64,000 nucleotides of DNA from Steroidobacteraceae bacterium (GTDB taxonomy: Bacteria; Pseudomonadota; Gammaproteobacteria; Steroidobacterales; Steroidobacteraceae), in NCBI GenBank assembly GCA_019187185.1, contig JABAQU010000023.1, positions 62,001 through 126,000 of the forward strand, written 5' to 3'. The notes beneath the pieces are model-generated. The model was not told the origin of the DNA. It saw only the letters and a program-made list of their open reading frames with translations, and searched no databases. Position 1 is the first letter of the stretch; each line of letters begins with the position of its first letter. Shown here in pieces: positions 39,996-49,209 of this stretch. A program made the translations under genes and the position numbers.

Positions 39996-42223
39996 GCCCG
40001 TTCCCTTCGCTTCTCGTTCCTGCGCTCCCGGCCCGCGGCAGCCCGTGCCGCGTCGTCGAGCGGCAGCGTCACCGTCACGCGTGCGCCGCCCCCGGCCAGA
40101 TTCTCCACCTCGACGTGCCCGCCGTGCTCATCGGCGATGCGGCGCACGATCGCGAGTCCGAGCCCCGTCCCCTTGGTCTTGCTGGTCACGTAGGGGTCGA
40201 ACGCCCGCTCGATGATATCGGACCTGAAGCCCGGACCGTTGTCGCTGACCGTTATCTGCACGGCCGGGCCCGTCCCGGCGGCCTCGAGGCGCGTCGCCAC
40301 CTCGATTCGGCCTCCCGACTGGCCTTCGAGCGCCTCGAACGCGTTCGCCAGGAGGTTGTTCAGGATCTGGCGCACGCGGCCCCGGTCCGCCACGAGCGAC
40401 TCGACCCCGGTGTCGAGGGCGAGCCGCAACGCGACACCCGCGTTCTGGGCACGATACAGGTCGGCCACCTCGGTGACGAGCGGATTCAGCGCAAAGCGGG
40501 CCAGCGTCATGTCGGGCGTGCGCGCGTACTCGCTGAACGCGTTGACCATCTGCTTCATCGCCTCGACCTGCTGGACGATCGTGTGCGTCGCGCGCTCGAG
40601 CACCGCGGCGTCGCTCGCGCTCATGCGCGACAGGAAGCGGCGGCGCATGCGCTCGGCCGACAGCTGGATCGGGGTCAGCGGATTCTTGATCTCGTGCGCG
40701 AGGCGGCGTGCGACCTCGCCCCACGCCGCCTCGCGCTGCGCGACGAGGAGCGCCGTGATGTCGTCGAACACGAGCACGTAGCCCGCCTCGTCGTCGGCGC
40801 CCGGCAACGGCGTGCACGCGCACATGAGGACGCGGCGCCCGGCCTCGCCGGGCAGCTCGATCTGCTCGCGCCACTCGCCGCGCCCGGCCTCGGTCCGGCT
40901 GCGAAGCTCCTGCACGAACTGCGCGACCCGCGGGTTGCCGCCCACCAGTTCCTCGAGCGGGCGGCCGCTCTCGGCCGCGAGATCGACGCCGAGGATCGAG
41001 CTCGCCGCCGCGTTGGCGAGGCGCACCGTGAACGAGCGGTCGACCGACAGCACGCCCGTCGACAGTCGCGCGAGGATCACCGCGAGCCGTTCGCGCTCGT
41101 GCTCGACTTCTGCCTGGCTCCGGTTCGCCTCCTCGCGCGCACGGCGCAGCCGCCGCGTCATGTCGTTGAACGACTGCACGAGGAAGCCGAGTTCGTCGCG
41201 CGACGGCAGCGGCAGGCGCGCCCCGAAATCGCCCTTGCCCACCGCCCGGGTGCCCGCGATCAGGTCCTGGACGGGGCGCGCAAAGCGCCGCGAGGACACG
41301 ATCGCGCCGTTGATCGCCGCGAGCATCGCGACGAGCAGCACGAGGGTGAGCGTGAGCCGGAAGCTGTACTTCAGCGGATCGCGCATCGCGGCGAGCTCGC
41401 CATACTGCGAATACGAGCGCTGCACGGCTTCCGACAGCGCCGCGAGCTGCGACGGCACTTCGTACACCACCATCACGAAGCGCGGGTCCCGCCGGACGGA
41501 TGCCGCGCCGAGCGGCGCGGCGATGCGGATGTCGTACTGCCCATCCGCGCGCGGCTCGAGCGCGACATACGGGCGGCCCTGCCCGACCTGCCGCAGTACT
41601 TCATCGGTGGGCCGCGCCGGCGCCCCCGACAGCAGCGCCCCGCTGCTCGCCGCGATCAACTGCGAGTTCGCCCCGAACAGCACGACCTCGGTCGCACCGC
41701 TCGCGCGCCGCTCGGCGTCGATCGCGGCGGCGAGTTCGGCATCCGGCATCTCCGCGAGCGCCTGCGCGAATTCTTCCACGCGACTCGCATGCTCGCGCAG
41801 ATGACGATCGAGCGCCGCGCGCGACAGGACGAGCGCCTCCGACAGCCCCTGCTTGACCTCGACCCGGAACCAGCTGTCGATGCCGCGGTTCAGGAAATCG
41901 AGCGAAAAGAGGTAGACGATCACGAGCGGCGCGATCACGAGTGCACCGAAGGTCGTGACGCTGCGCACGGTGAGGCGCGAGCCCGGCACGTGGTTCCTGT
42001 AGTCGCGCGCGAGACGGGCGATGCGCCGCACGAGCAGCACGGTGAGCGCGATCACGCCGGCAATGTTGAGCAGCAGGATCCACGGCTGCAGTCGCCCGAA
42101 CTGCGCCGAGTTCTGCGCGGTCTTCGCCAGCAGGATCAGCAGGGCCGCGCCGATCGCCACCCACAGTGCGACGAGGGCGGCCGAACCGAAGCGTCTTACA
42201 CCGGCAGGGACCACGAGTACCAC
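39992..42223 (-). CDS. ntrY: NtrY-like membrane sensor histidine kinase
   Basis: The 743-residue protein from a GTG at 42223 has three transmembrane helices in the first 110 residues (ALLILLAKT, WILLLNIAGVIALTVLLV, TFGALVIAPLVIVYLF), a periplasmic domain of about 180 residues, a fourth helix near residue 300, a HAMP domain, a PAS domain and a kinase core: HEIKNPLTPIQLSAERMRRRF, NLLANAFEAL, DNGPGF and TKGTGLGLAIVRRI. NtrY is thought to respond to nitrogen or redox state and phosphorylates NtrX. Its start overlaps the end of the DUF4390 gene by 28 bases. The order rsmB-DUF4390-ntrY-ntrX is common in gammaproteobacteria. Confidence 0.92.
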   Translation of the reverse strand: MVLVVPAGVRRFGSAALVALWVAIGAALLILLAKTAQNSAQFGRLQPWILLLNIAGVIALTVLLVRRIARLARDYRNHVPGSRLTVRSVTTFGALVIAPLVIVYLFSLDFLNRGIDSWFRVEVKQGLSEALVLSRAALDRHLREHASRVEEFAQALAEMPDAELAAAIDAERRASGATEVVLFGANSQLIAASSGALLSGAPARPTDEVLRQVGQGRPYVALEPRADGQYDIRIAAPLGAASVRRDPRFVMVVYEVPSQLAALSEAVQRSYSQYGELAAMRDPLKYSFRLTLTLVLLVAMLAAINGAIVSSRRFARPVQDLIAGTRAVGKGDFGARLPLPSRDELGFLVQSFNDMTRRLRRAREEANRSQAEVEHERERLAVILARLSTGVLSVDRSFTVRLANAAASSILGVDLAAESGRPLEELVGGNPRVAQFVQELRSRTEAGRGEWREQIELPGEAGRRVLMCACTPLPGADDEAGYVLVFDDITALLVAQREAAWGEVARRLAHEIKNPLTPIQLSAERMRRRFLSRMSASDAAVLERATHTIVQQVEAMKQMVNAFSEYARTPDMTLARFALNPLVTEVADLYRAQNAGVALRLALDTGVESLVADRGRVRQILNNLLANAFEALEGQSGGRIEVATRLEAAGTGPAVQITVSDNGPGFRSDIIERAFDPYVTSKTKGTGLGLAIVRRIADEHGGHVEVENLAGGGARVTVTLPLDDAARAAAGRERRNEKRRERA

Positions 42224-42768
42224 TCGCTCGTGCGGTGCCAGCTGTCGGTCCAGAACATCAGCACGCGCAGCGTGTCCGGCAGCCGGCCGCGTCGCACGCT
42301 CGCGCGCACGCTGACCCGGTAGCGCGCGTCGGGCTCGAGCTGCGGCTCGACGAGCACCGGCCAGTCGTCGACGGTCCCGATCGCCTCGAGCGCCTCGTGC
42401 AACGTGGCGTAGCTCTCCTGTGGGGCATCGCCCGTGCTGTCGCGCACGACGTAGCGGTTGCTGACGGTGTGGTAACTGAGCTCGCGGCGGCGCGCGACCG
42501 ACACGATGCTGGCATCGAACCAGTAGCGGCGCTCGCGTGCGATCACCACCTCGATATCGAACATCAGCGTGACGCCGTCGTCGAGCGCCGCGCGGATGTC
42601 GTCGCTCTCGGGATACTGCACGTGTGCGTGCAGCTTGAACACGCCGTGATCGACGTTGACGTAGGCCGAGCGGACCGCGAGCACGCCGTCGAGCGCATTG
42701 GCGAACGCGCCGCCCGCCGCGAGGAAGGTCGCGCAGAGGGCCGTCCGGAACGGAAGATTGCGGATCAT
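42196..42768 (-). CDS. DUF4390 family secreted protein
   Basis: The start at the ATG at 42768 overlaps the rsmB stop by four bases and gives 190 residues with a signal peptide (FRTALCATFLAAGGAFANA). The body shows alternating strands (SAYVNVDHGVFKLHAHVQY, TLMFDIEVVIARERRYWFDA, LSYHTVSNRYVVRD) and ends WFWTDS-like LMFWTDSWHRTSEWYSW, which is the DUF4390 signature. The function is unknown, but members always sit between rsmB and ntrY, so a link to NtrY signalling in the periplasm is reasonable. Confidence 0.92.
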   Translation of the reverse strand: MIRNLPFRTALCATFLAAGGAFANALDGVLAVRSAYVNVDHGVFKLHAHVQYPESDDIRAALDDGVTLMFDIEVVIARERRYWFDASIVSVARRRELSYHTVSNRYVVRDSTGDAPQESYATLHEALEAIGTVDDWPVLVEPQLEPDARYRVSVRASVRRGRLPDTLRVLMFWTDSWHRTSEWYSWSLPV

Positions 42769-44048
42769 GTCGGAGGTGCCTTCGTCAGTGAAGCATAATG
42801 GAAGCCGTCGGTCGCCGCCCGGACCCCTGGCCACAGCTGCACGGCGGTGCCGGCGAGCCGCGCGCCGCGCTCGAAATCGAGGAAGCGTTCGATCACGCGC
42901 CCATTCTCGGCGGCGAGGATCGAGCAGGTGGCATACAGCAGCCGTCCGCCCGGCGCGAGCCGCGCAAAACAGGTGCCGAGGATCGCGAGCTGCGTGCGCG
43001 CGAACGCCGCGATGTCACTTGGGCGACGCAGCAGCTTGATGTCGGGATGACGGCGGATCACGCCGGTCGCGGAGCACGGCGCGTCGACCAGGATCCGGTC
43101 GAACGGCGCTTCGCCCGCGAGCGCCGCCGGGTCGCGCAGGTCGAGTTGCGCGAGCCGCGCATGACGCCCGAGGCGTTCGAGGTTCCGGCCGACGCGCGCG
43201 AGTCGCCCCGCGTCGCTGTCGACCGCGAGCAGGTCCAGGTCGCCGCCCGCAACTTCCAGCAGGTGCGCGGTCTTGCCGCCCGGCGCCGCGCAGGCGTCGA
43301 GGACACGCATGCCGGGCTCGGGCGCGAGCAGCACCGCGGCGAGCTGGGCGCCGGCATCCTGGACCGACAGCCATCCTTCCGCGAAGCCCGGGAGGCTGTC
43401 GACGGGCACGGGCGTCTCGAGCACGAGTGCGGCTGCGTAGCCCTCGAGCGGCGTGGCCGCGATGCCGCGCGCCGCGCAGGCGGCCTGCGCCTGCGCCCGT
43501 GTGGTGCGCGAAAGGTCGACCCGCAGCGTCATCGGCGCGCGCACGTTGCCGCCGGCGAGCACATCCTCGATCTGCCCGGGCACCTCCCTTTCCAGCACGT
43601 CGACCAGCCAGCGCGGGTGCGCGTGGCGCACCGCCGGGTCGGCGTCGAGCTGCGCGAAAAGGCTCGCATGTTCGCGCACGAAGCGGCGGAGCACGGCGTT
43701 CGCGAACCCGCTCGCGCGCGCCGCGCCGAGCGCGCGGGTCGCATCGACCGCGGCATCGACGATGCCTTGCGGGGCGTTGCGGGAATAGACGATCTGGTGC
43801 GCGGCGGTCACGAGCAGCGCATGCACCGCCGGGGCGATGCGCGCGGCGGGCCGGTCGAGCAGGCGGGCGATCGCGGGCGCGAGACGCAGATACCAGCGCA
43901 GCGTGCCGAAGGCAATCGCCCGCACGGCGGAGCGCTCCGCACGGTCGTCGTCCGCGCCGCCGAGCACGTCGTCCGCGGAGCGCCGCTCGTGCGCGACTGC
44001 ATGCACCGCGCGCGCCGCGGCGACGAGCGCCGCCGTGCCCTCATTCAT
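42765..44048 (-). CDS. rsmB: 16S rRNA (cytosine-967-C5)-methyltransferase RsmB
   Basis: The 427-residue enzyme methylates C967 of 16S rRNA with S-adenosylmethionine. The N-terminal NusB-like helical domain (about residues 1-140, RAIAFGTLRWYLRLAPAI) is followed by the Rossmann domain: RVLDACAAPGGKTAHLLE (SAM site), DRILVDAPCSATGVIRRHP (catalytic loop with PCS) and LLYATCSILAAENGRVI (second Cys). The usual PCSGTG reads PCSATG. It overlaps fmt by four bases upstream and DUF4390 by four bases downstream. Confidence 0.95.
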   Translation of the reverse strand: MNEGTAALVAAARAVHAVAHERRSADDVLGGADDDRAERSAVRAIAFGTLRWYLRLAPAIARLLDRPAARIAPAVHALLVTAAHQIVYSRNAPQGIVDAAVDATRALGAARASGFANAVLRRFVREHASLFAQLDADPAVRHAHPRWLVDVLEREVPGQIEDVLAGGNVRAPMTLRVDLSRTTRAQAQAACAARGIAATPLEGYAAALVLETPVPVDSLPGFAEGWLSVQDAGAQLAAVLLAPEPGMRVLDACAAPGGKTAHLLEVAGGDLDLLAVDSDAGRLARVGRNLERLGRHARLAQLDLRDPAALAGEAPFDRILVDAPCSATGVIRRHPDIKLLRRPSDIAAFARTQLAILGTCFARLAPGGRLLYATCSILAAENGRVIERFLDFERGARLAGTAVQLWPGVRAATDGFHYASLTKAPPT

Positions 44049-44974
44049 CCGAGCACCGCGCCCTCGAGCGACACGCCGAGGGCGAAGTCGAAGGCCGCCA
44101 CGGGCCGTCGCCCCGCGCGCTGCACGCTCTCGAGCACGAGTACGCCGGCGCCGCAGGCGACGCGCACGCCGGCGGCATCGACACCCAGTACGGTACCGGG
44201 CGCAGCCTGCGGCGCTCTGCTCGCCTGATCGACCCGCGCGCGCAGCACCCGCAAGGTCTCGCCGTCGAATCGCGTTTCGGCGACCGGCCAGGGGTTGAAC
44301 GCGCGGACCTGCCGATCGATCGCCGTCGCGCTCGCGTGCCAGTCGATGCGGGCTTCGGCCTTGGTGATCTTCGCCGCATACGTGACGCCTTCGGTGGGCT
44401 GCGGCGATGCGCGCGTCGCGCCAGAATCGATCGCGGCGAGCACATCGATCAGGGCCGCAGCGCCGAGCGCGGCGAGTTCATCGTGCAGTTCACCTGCAGT
44501 CGTGTGCAGCCCGATCGGGACACGGCGTGTCTCGTACACGGGCCCGGTGTCGAGCCCGGCCTCCATGCGCATGATCGCGACGCCGGTCTCCGTGTCGCCC
44601 GCGAGGATGGCCCGCTGGATCGGCGCCGCGCCGCGCCAGCGCGGCAGCAGCGAGGCATGCACATTGATGCAGCCGTGGCGCGGCAGGTCGAGCACGGCCT
44701 GCGGCAGGATGAGGCCGTAAGCGACGACGACGAGCACGTCGGGCCGCCAGGCAGCGAGCTCGGCACGGTCCGCGGCGGCCCTGAGCGAGGCGGGCTGTGC
44801 GACCGGCCAGCCATGGGCGAGTGCCTCGTGCTTGACGGCGCTCGCCGTCAGCGCGCGCCCGCGCCCCGCGGGCCGGTCCGGTTGCGTCAGGACGCCGACG
44901 ATCGTGTGGTGCGACGCGAGTGCGCGCAGCGGCGGCACCGCGAACCCCGGCGTTCCGGCGAACGCGACGCGCAT
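44045..44974 (-). CDS. fmt: methionyl-tRNA formyltransferase
   Basis: The 309-residue enzyme formylates initiator Met-tRNA using 10-formyl-tetrahydrofolate. The catalytic domain shows FAGTPGFAVPPLRAL, LTQPDRPAGRGR, VVVAYGLILPQAVLDLP, INVHASLLPRWRGAAPIQRAI (Asn, His) and MRMEAGLDTGPV (Asp). The C-terminal OB-fold domain has AFNPWPVAETRFDG. It lies 16 bases downstream of def and overlaps rsmB by four bases, the usual operon. Confidence 0.97.
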   Translation of the reverse strand: MRVAFAGTPGFAVPPLRALASHHTIVGVLTQPDRPAGRGRALTASAVKHEALAHGWPVAQPASLRAAADRAELAAWRPDVLVVVAYGLILPQAVLDLPRHGCINVHASLLPRWRGAAPIQRAILAGDTETGVAIMRMEAGLDTGPVYETRRVPIGLHTTAGELHDELAALGAAALIDVLAAIDSGATRASPQPTEGVTYAAKITKAEARIDWHASATAIDRQVRAFNPWPVAETRFDGETLRVLRARVDQASRAPQAAPGTVLGVDAAGVRVACGAGVLVLESVQRAGRRPVAAFDFALGVSLEGAVLG

Positions 44975-44990
44975 GGCGGGCGGCCTGCGA

Positions 44991-45536
44991 TCAGAGCGCC
45001 GGCACGCGGACCGGCAGCGGGGTGGCCGGCGCCGCGGCGCGCGCCTTGCGGTCCTTGTCGAGCTTCTTCCTGATCCGCTCGCGCTTCAGGTCGGACAGGT
45101 AGTCGACGAAGAGCTTGCCCTCGAGATGGTCCATCTCGTGCTGCAGGCACACGGCGAGCAGCCCCTCGAGTTCCTGCTCGAATTCGATGCCGTGACGGTC
45201 CCGGGCGCGCACGCGCACGCGGGACGCACGCTGCACTTCATCGAAGACGCCCGGGACGGACAGGCAACCCTCCTCGGTCACGGCGCTGCCGCTTTTCTCG
45301 AGGATCTCCGGATTCACGAACACGTGCCGCTGCGACCTGTCCTCCGACACGTCGATCACGATCAGGCGGCGGTGATAATCCACCTGCGTTGCAGCAAGCC
45401 CGATGCCGGGGGCGGCATACATGGTCTCGAACATGTCGTCGATCTGGCGTCCCAGGGCGTCGTCGAACTCGGTCACCGGGACGGCGCGGGTCCGCAGGCG
45501 GGGATCGGGATATTCGAGGATCGTGAGAAGGGCCAT
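44991..45536 (-). CDS. def: peptide deformylase
   Basis: The start is placed at the ATG at 45536, giving 181 residues; an upstream frame to 45587 adds 17 residues of no character. The three family motifs are GIGLAATQV (residues 44-52), EGCLSVPG with the metal-binding Cys91, and QHEMDHLEG with His133, Glu134 and His137. It removes the formyl group from new proteins. It is the first gene of the def-fmt-rsmB operon and reads divergently from the LysM-protein gene. Confidence 0.97.
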   Translation of the reverse strand: MALLTILEYPDPRLRTRAVPVTEFDDALGRQIDDMFETMYAAPGIGLAATQVDYHRRLIVIDVSEDRSQRHVFVNPEILEKSGSAVTEEGCLSVPGVFDEVQRASRVRVRARDRHGIEFEQELEGLLAVCLQHEMDHLEGKLFVDYLSDLKRERIRKKLDKDRKARAAAPATPLPVRVPAL

Positions 45537-45615
45537 GGAAACCTGCGGCAATACTGCTAAATTTGAACCAGTGCACAAAGTTGACATTAAGCGGTGTGCC
45601 CGGGTTCCGGTACCG

Positions 45616-45624
45616 ATTATAACA
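45616..45624 (-). promoter_or_regulatory. extended -10 element in the def/LysM gap
   Basis: On the minus strand the bases read TGTTATAAT: a perfect TATAAT (45616-45621) preceded by the TG of an extended -10. No -35 match lies at the right distance. It would start def transcription with a leader of about 75 bases. The plus strand has TATAAC at 45618-45623, which may serve the LysM-protein gene. Confidence 0.4.
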
Positions 45625-45663
45625 GCGGGGTCGCTTGCCCCACCCGGTATAGAGGAGTGAGGG

Positions 45664-46893
45664 ATGTTTTCGAATCAGTCAGTTAGCTCCGCGGCTACCT
45701 GGTCGCGCGTGGCCGTAGTTGCCTGCGCGGCGCTCGCGGCCGCATGCTCGTCACCCGACAACGCCACCCGGCCCGAGCCCCAGCCACAGCAGTACGTGGC
45801 GCCGGACAGCGCGGAACCCGCGTCCGACCAGGACCTGACTGCCACCGAGGCGGCCACGGTCACGAGCGAGGCGACGCCCGAGGCAGCGCCCCCGGTGACC
45901 GCGGATGCGGTGCGGGCCGATGCGCCGAGCCGCTACACGGTCAAGCGCGGGGACACGCTCTGGGACATCTCGAACATGTTCCTGCGGGATCCCTGGCTGT
46001 GGCCGGAAATCTGGTACGTGAACCCGCAAGTCGAGAACCCGCACCTCATCTATCCCGGTGACGTGCTGGCCCTCGCCTACTCGGCCGACGGCACGCCGCG
46101 CATCATGCTCGAACAGGGTGGCGCCGCGCGGCTGAATCCGCGCCTGCGCAGCACACCGGCCGACGGCCCGATCGAATCGATTCCCTATTCGGCGATTGCG
46201 CGCTTCCTGTCGCGCCCGACCCTGCTCGCGGCCGAGCAGTTGAAGAACGCCCCGTACGTGCTCGCGTTCCGCGACGAGCACATGATCGGCGGCACGGGCG
46301 AGGAGATCTACGTCCGCAATCTCGACGCGCCGCTCGATGCGCGCTATGCGATCGTGCATCCCGGCCAGAAGCTGCGCGACCCCGACACCGGCGACGTGCT
46401 CGGCTATGAAGGCGTGTATGCGGCCACCGCGCGCGTCTCGCGCGAGGGCAATCCGCTCTCGGCCCAGCTCACGGATGCGGCCCGCGAAACGCTCGAAGGC
46501 GACGTGCTGATCGCAAACGATGCCGACGTACCGCTCACGTTCGAAGTGCGCGTGCCGAATGCGCCCGTTCATGGTTCGATCATCTCGGTCGTCGACGACA
46601 CGACACTGATCGGCACCTACCAGATCATCGCGGTGAATCGCGGCACGCGCCACGGTCTCGCGCCGGGGCACATCCTCGCGGTCGACCAGGCGGGGCTCAC
46701 CGTGCGCGACAAGGGCCGCCGCACCGGCGACAGCTTCTTCGCCGCCGGCAGCTCGTTCGACTCGAAGGTGAAGCTGCCGAACGAGCGCGCGGGCACCGCG
46801 CTCGTGTTCAAGACCTACGAACGCATGAGCTATGCGATCGTGGTCGGCGCATCGCACGCCATCCGCGTCGCCGACACAGTCCGCACTCCCTGA
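45664..46893 (+). CDS. LysM-domain lipoprotein
   Basis: The 409-residue protein has GAGGAG in the upstream region and a lipoprotein signal ([12 protein letters not shown]). A 60-residue spacer rich in Pro, Glu and Thr precedes the LysM domain ([44 protein letters not shown]), around residues 97-145. The C-terminal part ([53 protein letters not shown]) is typical of the LysM proteins encoded beside def and dprA in gammaproteobacteria. It binds peptidoglycan and probably serves in the envelope. Its exact function is unknown. Confidence 0.92.
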   Translation: MFSNQSVSSAATWSRVAVVACAALAAACSSPDNATRPEPQPQQYVAPDSAEPASDQDLTATEAATVTSEATPEAAPPVTADAVRADAPSRYTVKRGDTLWDISNMFLRDPWLWPEIWYVNPQVENPHLIYPGDVLALAYSADGTPRIMLEQGGAARLNPRLRSTPADGPIESIPYSAIARFLSRPTLLAAEQLKNAPYVLAFRDEHMIGGTGEEIYVRNLDAPLDARYAIVHPGQKLRDPDTGDVLGYEGVYAATARVSREGNPLSAQLTDAARETLEGDVLIANDADVPLTFEVRVPNAPVHGSIISVVDDTTLIGTYQIIAVNRGTRHGLAPGHILAVDQAGLTVRDKGRRTGDSFFAAGSSFDSKVKLPNERAGTALVFKTYERMSYAIVVGASHAIRVADTVRTP

Positions 46894-46916
46894 TTCCAGG
46901 CCCTTTGGCCCCGGCC

Positions 46917-46934
46917 CCGGCGCTCACGCGCCGG
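46917..46934. terminator. stem-loop between convergent LysM and maiA genes
   Basis: CCGGCGC and GCGCCGG pair over seven bases around a TCAC loop, overlapping the stop codon of maiA. It could end transcription from both sides but has no T-run. Confidence 0.3.
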
Positions 46935-47565
46935 CGTCGGGCTGCCGCTCCGGCGCCGCCGCCGCGAAATCCGTCCGTTCCCTGAGCGCCGCATCGATCG
47001 CGACCAGTGTCGGGCTCGCGGACAGGTCGCAGCCGTAGCGCCGCGCGTTGTACATCTGCGGCACGAGATACACGTCGGCGAGGGACACGGCCGAACCGTA
47101 ACTGTGCCGACCGTCACCCGAATGCCGACGCACGGCGGCCTCGAGGGCCACGAACCCCGTTTCGATCCAGTGCCGCGCCCAGGCATTGACCGCCTCTTCC
47201 GGTTGACGGAACTCGCCGCGCAGGTAATTGAGGACACGCAGGTTGCCGAGTGGATGGATGTCGCAGGCGACCGTCAACGCCATCGCACGCACCTGCGCGC
47301 GGGCCATCGGCTCGCGCGGCAGGAGCGGCGGGGCGGGATATCGCTCGTCGAGGTACTCGATGATCGCGAGCGACTGACCGATCACCTCGCCGTCGACTTC
47401 GAGCGCCGGGACGAGCCCCTGCGGGTTCAGTGCGAGGTAGCCGGGCGTCCGCTGCTCGCCGCGGGCGAGGTGATGCGCCACCTGTTCGGCGGCGAGACCC
47501 TTCACGTTGAGTGCGATGCGCGCACGATACGCGGCGCTGCTGCGCCAGTAACTGTGGAGCTTCAT
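46924..47565 (-). CDS. maiA: maleylacetoacetate isomerase, zeta-class GST
   Basis: The start is placed at the ATG at 47565, giving 213 residues. The zeta-class signature SYWRSSAAYRARIALN lies at residues 5-20, with the active-site Ser-Ser, then LNPQGLVPALEVDGEVIGQSLAIIEYLDE and a helical domain with VACDIHPLGNLRVLNYL and SLADVYLVPQMYNA. It isomerises maleylacetoacetate to fumarylacetoacetate in tyrosine breakdown. No other gene of that pathway is in the window. It diverges from dprA with 70 bases between them. Confidence 0.88.
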   Translation of the reverse strand: MKLHSYWRSSAAYRARIALNVKGLAAEQVAHHLARGEQRTPGYLALNPQGLVPALEVDGEVIGQSLAIIEYLDERYPAPPLLPREPMARAQVRAMALTVACDIHPLGNLRVLNYLRGEFRQPEEAVNAWARHWIETGFVALEAAVRRHSGDGRHSYGSAVSLADVYLVPQMYNARRYGCDLSASPTLVAIDAALRERTDFAAAAPERQPDAGA

Positions 47566-47635
47566 CGGCAATTCTCGGCTCTTGGCCTGCAAATGCGCAG
47601 CACGCCTGCGCGCCGGCGCACAGTATTCTCCGCCC

Positions 47636-48736
47636 ATGGTCCGCGATGCCAGTGTCACGCTCGCGCGCTGCCCCGGTCTCACCGTGGAGCAGTTGTCGGC
47701 TGCGCTCGCGCTCGCGGGCGACATCGAGCACGTGCCCGCCCTGTCCGCGGAGCAGCTGCAGTCGTGCGGCTGGTCGCCCGCCGCGGCCACCTGGGCGGCG
47801 GCGCCCGATCGCCGGACAGTCGATCGCGACCGCCGCTGGCTCGAGTCGGGCGCCGCACGCCTCGTTGCGTGCACTGACGCCAACTATCCACTGCTGCTGC
47901 GCGAGGCCGGACACGCGCCGGCGTTCCTGTACGTGCGGGGCGACGTGGGGCTGCTCGCGTCCGCCCAGCTCGCGATCGTCGGCAGCCGCAATCCGACTGC
48001 GGGCGGGCGGGCCGATGCGCGCGAGTTTGCCCGCTATCTCGCCGCGGGCGGCCTCACGATCACCAGCGGACTCGCAGTCGGCATCGACGCGGCGGCGCAT
48101 CGCGGCGCACTCGACGCCGGCGGGCGAACCATCGCCGTCTGCGGCGCAGGGCTCGACACGGTCTATCCGCGTGAACACGAGGCGCTCACCGGCGAGATTG
48201 CGGCCTCGGGCGCCGTCGTCTCGGAGTTCGCGCCGGGGGTGCCGCCGCTGCCCGCCCACTTCCCGCAGCGCAACCGGGTCATCAGCGGGCTCTCGCTCGG
48301 GGTGCTCGTGGTCGAGGCCGCGCGCCGCAGCGGCTCGCTCGTCACCGCCCGCCATGCGCTCGACCAGGGGCGGGAGCTCTTCGCGATCCCGGGCTCCATC
48401 CACAATCCGCTGGCCCGCGGCTGCCACCAGCTCATCCGCAACGGGGCCAAGCTCGTCGAAAGCGCGCCGGATATCCTGGAAGAGCTCAAAATACCCTTTA
48501 CGAGACAAGCACTTGCAACACCAGAAAGCCCTGCGGCCGCCGCGGGCCGGTTGGACAAGGAATACGAAATCCTGTTAGATGCGCTCGGCTTTGACCCCAC
48601 GGGCGTCGATACGCTCGTCGAACGGACCGGTCTGCCGGCCGATTCGGTGGCGTCGATGCTGCTCATTCTCGAACTCGAGGGACAGATAGCCCCGTACCCG
48701 GGCGGCCGTTACGGCCGCATCCAGCAGAAGCCATGA
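47636..48736 (+). CDS. dprA: DNA-processing protein DprA
   Basis: The ATG at 47636 lies six bases after TATTCT, suggesting a leaderless mRNA, and gives 366 residues. A SAM-like N-terminal helical domain precedes the Rossmann-like domain: NYPLLLREAGHAPAFLYVRGD, AIVGSRNPTAGG, TITSGLAVGIDAAAHRGAL, AVCGAGLDTVYPREH, FPQRNRVISGLSLGVLVVEAA and GSLVTARHALDQGRELFAIPGS. A winged-helix domain forms the C-terminus (YEILLDALGFDPTGVDTLVERTG). DprA loads RecA on incoming single-stranded DNA during transformation. Smg overlaps its end by four bases. Confidence 0.96.
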   Translation: MVRDASVTLARCPGLTVEQLSAALALAGDIEHVPALSAEQLQSCGWSPAAATWAAAPDRRTVDRDRRWLESGAARLVACTDANYPLLLREAGHAPAFLYVRGDVGLLASAQLAIVGSRNPTAGGRADAREFARYLAAGGLTITSGLAVGIDAAAHRGALDAGGRTIAVCGAGLDTVYPREHEALTGEIAASGAVVSEFAPGVPPLPAHFPQRNRVISGLSLGVLVVEAARRSGSLVTARHALDQGRELFAIPGSIHNPLARGCHQLIRNGAKLVESAPDILEELKIPFTRQALATPESPAAAAGRLDKEYEILLDALGFDPTGVDTLVERTGLPADSVASMLLILELEGQIAPYPGGRYGRIQQKP

Positions 48737-49209
48737 TTAGCGGAAGCGTGCTCGACATCCTGATCTACGTCTTCGACCACTACATGCTCGAAGACACACC
48801 CGACGTGCCGGAGCGCGAGACGCTCGCGCACGACCTCGAGCGGGCCGGGTTTGCCGCGCCCACCGTCGAGCGCGCGCTCGACTGGCTCGCCGACCTCGCG
48901 GGCGAGCGCCACCGGCCGGATTTCGCCGCGGGGCCGCGCGCGATCCGCGTGTATGCCGAAGGGGAGCTCGCGCGCATGTCGACCGAATCGCGCGGCTTCC
49001 TGCTCACCCTCGAGCGCACGGGCATCCTCACGCCCGCACAGCGCGAGATCGTGATCGACCGCCTGCTCGCCCTCGATGCCGAGGAGCTCTCGGTCGACCA
49101 GCTGAAGTGGGTCGTCCTGATGGTGCTGTCGAGCCAGCCCGGCCAGGGCGAGGCCTACGCGCGCATGGAAGATCTCGTGTTCGACAGCGACAGCACCGCA
49201 CCGCATTGA
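48733..49209 (+). CDS. smg: Smg family protein (DUF494)
   Basis: The 158-residue protein begins on the dprA stop (ATGA overlap). It shows the family opening SVLDILIYVFDHYMLE, then ALDWLADLAGE, IRVYAEGELARMSTESRGFLLTLERTGILTPAQREIVIDRLLALD and EELSVDQLKWVVLMVLSSQPG. Smg is a small cytoplasmic protein of unknown function that is usually encoded between dprA and topA. Confidence 0.95.
   Translation: MISGSVLDILIYVFDHYMLEDTPDVPERETLAHDLERAGFAAPTVERALDWLADLAGERHRPDFAAGPRAIRVYAEGELARMSTESRGFLLTLERTGILTPAQREIVIDRLLALDAEELSVDQLKWVVLMVLSSQPGQGEAYARMEDLVFDSDSTAPH

Noticed and set aside
45581-45586. TTGACA as a -35 box for the LysM-protein gene
   Set aside because: The nearest -10-like string (TATAAC at 45618) is 31 bases away, too far for a sigma-70 promoter.
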